From Phyto melanocephala (lineage: Eukaryota > Arthropoda > Insecta > Diptera > Rhinophoridae), in assembly GCA_941918925.1 (NCBI GenBank), contig OW799236.1:68166465-68230464 (forward strand): 64,000 nt of DNA, written 5' to 3'. The notes below the pieces were generated by a model. The model had not been told where the DNA came from. It ran no database searches and saw only the letters and a list, made by a program, of their open reading frames with translations. Positions 56,688 through 64,000 of this stretch are shown one piece after another; position 1 is the first letter of the stretch, and every line of letters starts with the position of its first letter. Both the position numbers and the translations under genes were made by a program.

Positions 56688-58840
56688 TATATCCGCCACC
56701 AAAAAAATGGTGGGAGTATATTTATTTTGTCATTCCGTTTGTAACACATCGAAATATCCATTTTAGACCCCATAAAGTATATATATTCTGAATCAGGGTT
56801 TGATTTGATGACGATCTAGCTATGTCCGTCCGTCAGTCCGTCTGTTGAAAGCACGATAGAGGTCGCACCGAAAAAGCTAGAGGGCTCAAGTTTTGCCAGA
56901 ATCTTTCTTATAGACAAGGTTTGTTTGGTATTAAAAATGGGCTAAATTGGAATATTAGGAAGAGATTTATAGCTCGAAAAGCAAGAGTAGGTCGAAAAAA
57001 CCGTGTCCTTTGAACATCGAATAAAATGGAATTGTGTCCAAACGCATTAACGTAGACTCATGAAACTTTGAATATATATTTTTTAAGTAAAAATAATATT
57101 TGTCCCTGAAAATTATATAAATCTATGCATTACGAAGAGTTATCGATCAAAATGTACGAAAATTTATACCGCATAGTGTATTTTTCGGTATATTTAAAAA
57201 CAAAAACGTCATAAAAGCAACAAAAATGCATGTACGACTCTGAAATTTTGCGCACTTTGCTTTTTGTCGAGACGCTTTTTTCTAACAGAAAATCAGTGTG
57301 CCACGCCCACTTTTACGCCCACCTTCCATATAACGTTTTACCTAAAATTCATATAATTTCTCTATTAATAAAGATTTTGGAATAATAAAGGACTATATTG
57401 AAACACCTAGGTTGTACTCTTTCGCAAAAACAACTTTGACACGCCTACTATAACGCCCACTTTTCAAGTTATCTACCGTTAATGAAATTTAAAAGCTCAT
57501 AAAACCGACAAAATTACAGGTATGATGATGACATTCGCTACGTATGTCCTTCTAATCAATGTTATTGTTGTGCCAAAAAGTTAAGGTAACACGCGCACTT
57601 TAACGCCTACCTCCCATATAACGGTTTATCTTATATTCATGTAATTTCTCTATTGATAAAGTTTTTGGGAAAATAAAGGACTATATTGAAACACCTAAGC
57701 TGTGCTCTTTCGCAAAAACAACTTTGACACGCCTACTATAACGCCCACTTTTCAAGTTATCTACCGTTAATGAAATTTAAAAGCTCATCAAACCGACAAA
57801 ATTACAGGCATGATGATGACATTTGTTACGTATGTCCTTCTAATCAATGTTATTGTTGTGCCAAAAAGTTAAGGTAACACGCGCACTTTAACGCCTACCT
57901 CCCATATAACGGTTTATCTTATATTCATGTAATTTCTCTATTGATAAACTTTTTGGGAAAATAAAGGACTATATTGAAATATCTAAGTTGTATTTATTAG
58001 CAGAAACTTTATCGACATGGCGACTTTAACGCCCACTTTCGTTGAAAGACTACATTTACAAAAGCATTTTAGTAGCATATCGAAGTTATAAAGGGTGGTT
58101 AAATATTAAGGACCGATGTTGAATTTAAATAGAACACAAATTATTTAGGAAATTATTATTATTTCTTTTTGTAATTATAATATTTGTATAGTTCAATTAT
58201 GTATTTAACAAAATATCGGCTAAATGGCCCCCCCCATCCTTGGCGCTACTCCTCTATCTGATGGTCCAAATTTTCAATGACAATGTTGATGCTCGATTGG
58301 TGGGCATGATGATGAGGCGAGGTTGACTGCTCTTTTGCCACACTATCTCAAAAACCAGCAGTCGTTCCCATTCAACGAACTAAGAAGGTATTCACAGATT
58401 TTCTAACATTTAATACAGACCTGTTTTGCAGAAATATAAATATTTTTTTACAATTTTCCCGATTGTGGAAGAATTTGAACGATTATGTTGATTAAAAGAA
58501 TTATGCACAAAATGCATTTTGATTTGAACGCCCATTTTTATAAAAAAACCTGAATAACTTTAAAGCGTTGCTCATTTGCGTATCTTTCCACGGATCAAAT
58601 TGAGTAAGTTTGAGATTGAGAAATGTCAAGTGAAATGCAGAAAACAAATTTAAAGTTCACCTTCAACATGGACCCTTAAAATTTAACCACCCTCTACAAA
58701 GAAAGTGATACATATTTTATTATAAAGAGATTATTCCATAATGATTAACAAAATAATAAATATTGTGCTTTAAATGTACAAAAAATTTGTGGTGGGTATA
58801 AAAGATTCGGCACAGCCGAATATAGTGCTCTTACTTGTTT
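56688..58840 (-). mobile_element. HINE-A repeat, copy 7
   Basis: It is full length on the minus strand: hairpin CCACCAAAAAAATGGTGG at 56696-56713, (GTCY)n near 56825-56843, two nearly identical ~290-bp internal units (57440-57600 and 57730-57890), and the mariner derivative at 58091-58694. The left end closes with ACAAGTAAGAGCAC (complement) at 58827-58840. It is inserted in the split M5 element without a target duplication, as expected for Helitron-type insertion. Confidence 0.88.
58091..58694 (-). mobile_element. Mariner/Tc derivative nested in HINE-A copy 7
   Basis: Ends AAGGGTGGTTAAATATTAAG and AACCACCCTC are flanked by TA (58089-58090, 58695-58696). Both inverted repeats are intact, with the transposase pieces on the minus strand. 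Confidence 0.85.
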
Positions 58841-59008
58841 TACATTTGCTCGTTTTTTTTATTAACTTTTTCTTATTTTTAAAAATTTCTGTTAATATTT
58901 TTGACATCTCAAACTTTTAAAATAATAAAAATGTATTCAGCAAGAAAAAGAACAGTTGAAATCAAATTATTTTTAAAAAAATCATAGATTGATTAATTTG
59001 TAATCGTA

Positions 59009-60258
59009 AAATGTTTAAAAAAGACCTAACAAGTTTTTAAGCCTTTAGTCATAAAAGTATTTGCAGGCAAACTGAAGCATATTAAAGTCAATATGGTTAC
59101 ACTCTGCAAATGCACCAAAAAGTAGCAGTTTAACATACAAAGTCATTGGCATCATCAATATACTTCTCATTGTCATCAGTGTCGATAGAACTAATGTCTG
59201 CAATCTAACGATATGATGAATTCCTTTATACATTTTTTTATGTTAACAAACGTGTTTCAAAATATAAAAAACTAACTAGAAGATGCAGTTGTCGTTTGGA
59301 AATCAATTTTTTAGCATATTTTTTTTTTAATATTTAGGTGTGTTGTTTCTGTGCAGCTAACAAAGTATTAGACTTTTGCCACACACAAACAAAAATATTA
59401 TTGTTTGCCCAAACAAAAAAAAATAAATTCTTAGTCATCATACGTATGCTCTGTTCCTATTTGAACAGCTACAGCTGCCCAATATTTAAGGGAAAATGTA
59501 TACTTGGTATCATGTGAGTGAGTGTTTATGATGTACGCATTTATTCAACACATTTTTGGTACTTTCTTTGACTAGGATGTGCAAATAGAGTTTACGGGGA
59601 GAAGTCAAATTGATTCTATTGGTTTGGTTTAGTAACGCATTCCAACACATTCGGATAAATTACTGTGCATAGAATAGGAAATTTAGTGAAAATTAATTAT
59701 TGGAAATTCGAAAATTATACATGCAAGAATGGTCTTATGAAGCCTCATCCTGAAATAGATTTTTCTGAAATTTTTCAAATGTTTTGCAATTAATGTGGTC
59801 TCTTATTTTATATATTCTTAAAATTTTTTTGCTGTATTGCTTTGTTTGCAAGTTAATTGCAAAAATTATAAAAACTGTTCATAGAGATTATTTTCCCGAA
59901 CAGTAGTTTTAGTATTGTAAACACTGGGAATCAGTTAAATATTTTAAGAATAAATTGCTTTGTTAAATAACTTATTGGCCTTTTTGCTTTACTGTAATAA
60001 AGCAGGGTTTGTAGACTATAAACCTACATACATAAGTAAAATTAAATATTTTTCATTTGTGATTTAATACTTGCTTACACTAATGGTGTCATCTATTTGG
60101 ATTTTTAGCAAATTTTATTTAAATTTTAATTTTTAAATTAAAGATACAAGAAAATTTTAATTCCATTGATATTGGAAGATATTATTTAATAATTATTCAT
60201 ATTATAAAACCTTTTCCTTTAGATTAAGTTTAAATGTGAATCATTTTTATTTTGGATT
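59009..60258. other. A+T-rich sequence without recognised feature
   Basis: No gene or element end is recognised. The minus-strand frame at 59045-59233 has no recognisable domain. Confidence 0.5.
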
Positions 60259-60796
60259 ATACCATAGTCAGACGACAGCGTTAATTTGAATTAAAATCTC
60301 ACTGTCACTGTGCCAGACGACAGTTCTTGCATTTAGTAAAGATTGTAAATGCACTAGCCATCACAAATCTGAACATGTTGCTACAAGTTGGGATGGCAGA
60401 AGGAGACTCTGAAATAAGAGAAAGGGAATTGTGGAAATTCGTAGGTTTAATGTTATCTTTTCATGGAGGTTATAATTTATATGTAGGTATATGGTATTTT
60501 TTTAAAATCACTATTTGGGAGAGTGACGTGCTTACGATGGACGATACCAGTATTAAGGAAAACTTTCACCTAATCAGAAATGCATTCCAAAAAATTATGT
60601 ATAAAAGCTTAAAATATCAAATCTATTTTAATTTTACTTTTTTGATTGATTGCCAACCCTGTTTCTATATTGAAATAGCTAAATTCAGTATAAATTCAAT
60701 ATGAAATCTAATATACAGTGGGATGGGGATAATTCATAAGTTAATTTAATTTAGACTTTAAATGCAAATTAACGCTGTCGTCTGTCTATGGTATTA
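60257..60796 (+). mobile_element. ~535-bp inverted-repeat DNA transposon with an unassigned open frame
   Basis: Ends TACCATAGTCAGACGACAGC (60260) and the matching complement GCTGTCGTCTGTCTATGGTA (60774-60793) form an inverted repeat of about 28 bp. TTA lies on both sides (60257-60259, 60794-60796), which would suit a PIF/Harbinger-type 3-bp duplication; a TA or AT reading is possible. AGACGACAG recurs inside the left end. The open frame 60327-60704 (125 codons) reads ERELWKFVGLMLSFHGGYNL and later SIKENFHLIRNAFQ. This faintly recalls the start of piggyBac-type transposase domains but is too weak to assign. Confidence 0.65.
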
Positions 60797-60983
60797 AGTT
60801 CATTTATTCTGCAATCATTTTTAGGAATATTCTTTTAAAATTATTTCCGATATTAGCCGAGTGGAATGCATTTTCGAAACCAGCTACGATTTCATCACCA
60901 GCAAAAGGATATTCCTAAAAATGATTGCAATTTAATTTAATTAATTGAATTATAAAATAAAATAATAGAATAAATGAACTTAA
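60794..60983. repeat. Foldback element with a decayed hammerhead in its loop
   Basis: TTAAGTTCATTTATTCT and GCAATCATTTTTAGGAATAT (60794-60830) are matched in reverse by ATATTCCTAAAAATGATTGC (60909-60928) and AGAATAAATGAACTTAA (60967-60983). A 36-bp A+T-rich insertion separates the two parts of the right arm. The ribozyme motif at 60855-60908 lies between the arms. Confidence 0.8.
60855..60908 (-). ncRNA. Decayed hammerhead ribozyme motif
   Basis: On the minus strand: CUGGUGA (60901-60895; one core base changed from CUGAUGA), helix II GAAAUC/GGUUUC with loop GTAGCT, GAAA, AAUGCAUU, then CC. Helix II, loop and helix III match the motif at 40239-40290, so they are sisters. The change of the invariant A and poor helix I pairing predict loss of activity. 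Confidence 0.6.
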
Positions 60984-61287
60984 GCCAAATTACAAATGAT
61001 TCACATTAAAATTTAATTACTCATATTTTAATTTAAATTTATTTGCGGAAAATGCGTTAATTAATACATTTTTTGGAAGACTTATAAAAATATTTAAAAG
61101 TGTGTTTTTGACTTGTTCTAAGGAGGGTTACTGCGAAAAAGTTTAACAGCTTAACTGACCAAACTATATATTTTAATTAATTTTAAAGCTCAACACATTG
61201 CAATAAATTTTTGTATTGCCAAATATAGTTGCAAGTAATTAAAAAAAGTAACCCTCTGTCTGTATAAACTAATTTTAACTTTTATAA
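60984..61287. other. Unassigned spacer
   Basis: Nothing is recognised here. Confidence 0.5.
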
Positions 61288-61620
61288 AGGGTCCGCCATC
61301 TAACTTTTTTTTCAACTAGTGCTTATTTCGTGAATGGTAACACTTAGCTCATGTCTGATTTGACAGATAATTAATTAGTTTTATCCTTCCGCTGAACGAA
61401 TATGTTTGTGTATACGCTTGAACTCGCTGGGAGATATTGCGACAATACTTTGGCCGATTTTGCCAAAAAAAATCATCTTTTCAGATGAAGCTCATTTTAA
61501 TCTTGGCGGGTATAAGCAAGCAAAATTGTCGCATTTGGGGCACATAAAACACGCACGCATACATTGAAGAGCCATACACCCAAAACGAGTCACTGCACTC
61601 AGGAAAAAGATTGGTTGGAA
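61288..61620 (+). pseudogene. Mariner-type element relic 3
   Basis: GGGTCCGCCATCTAAC near 61290 resembles the end of a mariner element. About 170 bp later the plus strand reads KKIIFSDEAHFNLGGY (61471-61510), the block with the first catalytic aspartate. It continues KQAKLSHLGHIKHARIH, a stop, then AIHPKRVTAL, matching the NKQNCRIWG..NP and HP.RVTVWC positions of the family. Small frame slips, a stop and the loss of everything before and after show that it is inactive. Confidence 0.75.
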
Positions 61621-62327
61621 AACGTTTAAAACAATAAAAATAGTATTGCAAATATTAAAAGTTTGTAAAGAAAACAGATATTATATATTTATAACAGTAT
61701 TTTTAACAGTGTTAGAAATTTATTGCACAGAACAAATAAATTAGTTCTTCCAATCAATTAGCTATATTAATTAGATTTGTTTACAATTCAATTATATCAC
61801 AACCGAATTTTATTGTCTGTATTAGCGTTCACAACTAAATTTTAATTCATGCAATCAAAAATCTTATATTCCAATGTCTTATTTTAAATAAAAATGAAAT
61901 TTTAGTTATTGCAAGTAATTATTGGTTATTTGTATTTTTACAATTCGATTACATTAAACAAATGCTTATATTTAAGCTATATTTGGTGTTTACAAACAAA
62001 AATTGTTACATGTAATAATTATTTGTTACAAACAATTAATACAAATATTATCTTTCAAACAAAATTAAATTTTCTGTCATTTGTGAAAAATCTACATTAG
62101 GCAAAATCATATACATACATATATTTGATTGAAAAAAAATTTTTAAAATAATAATTCTTTACTTTATTCGACCTCTTTTTTCAATTTTTGTATTTAATTG
62201 TTCGAGCCTAAGGTCATGCAACAGTTTTATTTTTTTTTATTTTTTTTTTATTTTTTATTTTTTTGATCTTCTTTTTATTAAAAACAATATTAAACAATCT
62301 TTTATTTTCTTCAATAAATTTATTTTA
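61621..62327. other. A+T-rich sequence ending in a T-rich tract
   Basis: No gene is recognised. A TTTTATTTTTTTTTATTTTT-type tract occupies about 62225-62265, just before the Penelope-like reading frame. Confidence 0.5.
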
Positions 62328-64000
62328 TTGTATGAGGATAGAATAGCAATTAAGATTACTGATTTATTATATGAGGATAGAATAGCAATTAAGATTAATG
62401 AGAAAATTAAAAATATTCATAGGAAAAAGTTTGATAACCTTAGTAATTTACATAGGAAAGAATTAGGTATTAAATTTAACAAAAAGTGGTTTGTTAACAA
62501 ATTAAATGTAGATATTCCTTTAGATACACAGTGGGTTCTTTCATTAGGACCAAAATATTCATTACCAGTTAGAAAGGAAAAGTTTCCTATATTGAAAATG
62601 ATAGCTGATGGAGAGGATTTTTTACAGACAATAGAATTTTTAAGGAATAACAAAGATATAATTATTTTGAATGCTGATAAGGGCAATACGACAGTAGCTA
62701 TGGGAAAATGTGATTATGTTTCTAGAATGAATGATATTGTGGGTGATATTACCACATATAAAACTTTAGTGAAAGATCCTACTAGTAAGTTACAGAAAAC
62801 TAATAATGGCATAGTTGAGGAACTTTTTGAACATAAGGTGATCACATCTTTGGAAAGGAATTATCTTAAGACGAATGTTACTATTGCTCCTAGGTTATAT
62901 GGAGTACCCAAAATCCATAAGGAAAATTTTCCTTTGAGACCAATTTGTTCTTTTATTAATTCCCCTTCTTACGGATTATGTAAATATATTACAAACATTC
63001 TTAGAAACATTACTAAAAATTCTATTTATAATGTAAGGGATTCATTACATTTCAAAGATAAATTAAGTCACATAAAAATACATAATAATGAAGAATTAAT
63101 TTCATTAGATGTTGTATCACTTTTTCCAGTATTCCCATAGACTTAGCTATTTGTATTATCGAAGAAAAATGGGATATGATAAGAGAACATACAAAAATGG
63201 AGAAAAATCTATTTTTACGTATTCTCAAATTTTGTATTACGGACAATAGATATTTTAGATATGATAATAAAATATATATGCAACAGAAAGGACTTCCTAT
63301 GGGTTCGCCAGCATCTCCAGTTATAGCGGATATCGTTATGGAGAAATTATTAGATACATGTATCGAAAAACTGGCTAAAAAACCGAAAATTCTTACAAAA
63401 TATGTTGATGACTTATTTTGTATTGTTTCAGAGGATGAAATATACCATATTTTGATAAGTTTTAATTCTTTTCATAAAGATATTAAATTTACTATTGAAA
63501 AGGAATGTGATTCAAAACTTTCCTATCTGGACACATTAATAATAAGAAGGGGAAATAAGTTATTAATGGATTGGTACCAAAAACCTACTTCCTCAGGAAG
63601 AATCATTAATTACTATTCGAAACATCCCAAGATAATTATTATCAATACAGCCAAAAACCTTATAGAGAGGATACTAACTATAAGTGATTTAGATTTTCAT
63701 AGGGAAAATAAAAGGAAAATCATAGATATATTAGATGATAATAATTTTCCTAGAAAAATAATTTATAGTTTAATTGGACAATATAAAGGTCAAAGAGGAA
63801 TTGACGTAACTAATACTAATCAACCAAGAATTTATAAATCATTAATTTATGTACCTAAAGTGTCAGAATGATTAGAAAGATCGAAAATATTTGAAAATGA
63901 GAGATATAAAATGACTCATAAAACGTACAGTACATTAGGAAATTTATTTAGTAAGACAAAGGACAAAATTGATAATTTTGAAAGATCTAATGTAGTATAT
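62328..64000 (+). pseudogene. Penelope-like retroelement reverse transcriptase, cut by the window edge
   Basis: The first frame (to 63142) holds the family's core: NADKGNTTV, APRLYGVPKIHKENFPLRPI, INSPSYGLCKYI and motif A ISLDVVSLF. A one-base deletion near 63125 shifts the frame; the second (to 63871) resumes IPIDLAI and gives motif B QQKGLPMGSPASPVIADI, catalytic KYVDDLF (63396-63418) and DWYQKPTSSG. After an in-frame TGA at 63869 the same frame continues to SNVVY at the edge, the lead-in to the GIY-YIG endonuclease expected next. A 39-bp direct repeat (from 62331 and 62370) duplicates YEDRIAIKI at the start. Such enzymes copy element RNA using an endonuclease-made target end. With these breaks this copy is inactive. 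The 5' limit is uncertain. Confidence 0.92.

Larger units (their letters stand above)
51393..59008 (-). mobile_element. M-family element, copy M5, split by two insertions
   Basis: Pieces at 51393-51420, 56478-56687 and 58841-59008 are consecutive parts of an M element. The first has the CGCAAAGAAAAAATATGGTT end. The second continues CATAATCGAAGAGCAACATA and runs to the TTAATTGCAATTTTTAT block. The third continues with TTTTTGACATCTCAAACTT. The first gap is the 5,057-bp hAT-like insert and the second is HINE-A copy 7. The outer right end is missing after about 59008. Confidence 0.85.

Noticed and set aside
62417..62686. 89-codon minus-strand frame
   Set aside because: Antisense shadow of the Penelope-like reverse transcriptase.

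Overview
The window looks like nuclear DNA from a higher (probably calyptrate, house-fly or blow-fly type) dipteran. It is strongly A+T-rich, carries no intact host gene, and consists largely of nested and decayed transposable elements. The fly assignment is an inference. It rests on a broken copy of an Hsp27-type small heat-shock gene, on (GTCY)n-bearing mini-me/Helentron-like repeats of the kind described from flies, on mariner/Tc-type relics, and on ~66-bp-intron, gtaagt/cag-type exon remnants.

Layout. 1-320 is a tandem array of dyad-symmetric monomers. 4733-5267 is the small heat-shock pseudogene. 7276-9969 is the first full copy of an abundant repeat called here HINE-A. Its ends carry hairpins, it contains a (GTCY)n tract, and it carries an internally deleted mariner-type element. 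Further HINE-A copies lie at 16652-18505, 19918-21434, 42788-44838, 52030-54165, 54332-54572 and 56688-58840. A related family (HINE-B) occurs at 5515-5967, around 28440-29970 and elsewhere. 11048-11581 has a THAP-like exon with a start codon split by an intron. Mariner-type transposase relics lie at 13795-14590, 26845-27200 and 61288-61620. Two canonical non-autonomous Helitrons (A|T target, TC...CTAG ends) lie at 18842-19489 and 25556-26287.

30053-35526 is a ~2.42-kb tandem segmental duplication punctuated by three copies of a long-inverted-repeat element (M family). A 5'-truncated, RNase H-bearing non-LTR retrotransposon with a 12-bp target duplication lies at 44952-47739. From 51393 to 59008 one M-family element is split by a 5,057-bp hAT-like insertion (8-bp target duplication) and by a HINE-A copy. 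The hAT-like element holds another HINE-A, which holds the mariner derivative, which holds a 195-bp ribozyme-bearing insertion. A Penelope-like retroelement runs off the right edge (62328-64000).

The most notable signal is a set of five hammerhead-ribozyme motifs in three sequence groups: an identical inverted pair at 42455-42501 (-) and 42576-42622 (+), one at 53739-53786 (+), and two decayed relatives at 40239-40290 (+) and 60855-60908 (-). All have a minimal, self-complementary helix III, as known for Penelope-associated and other retroelement hammerheads, and a Penelope-like reverse transcriptase lies in the same window.

The elements do not form a working pathway; the window is a record of successive insertions. 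All assignments come from reading motifs, inverted repeats and target duplications by eye. No database or folding software was used.
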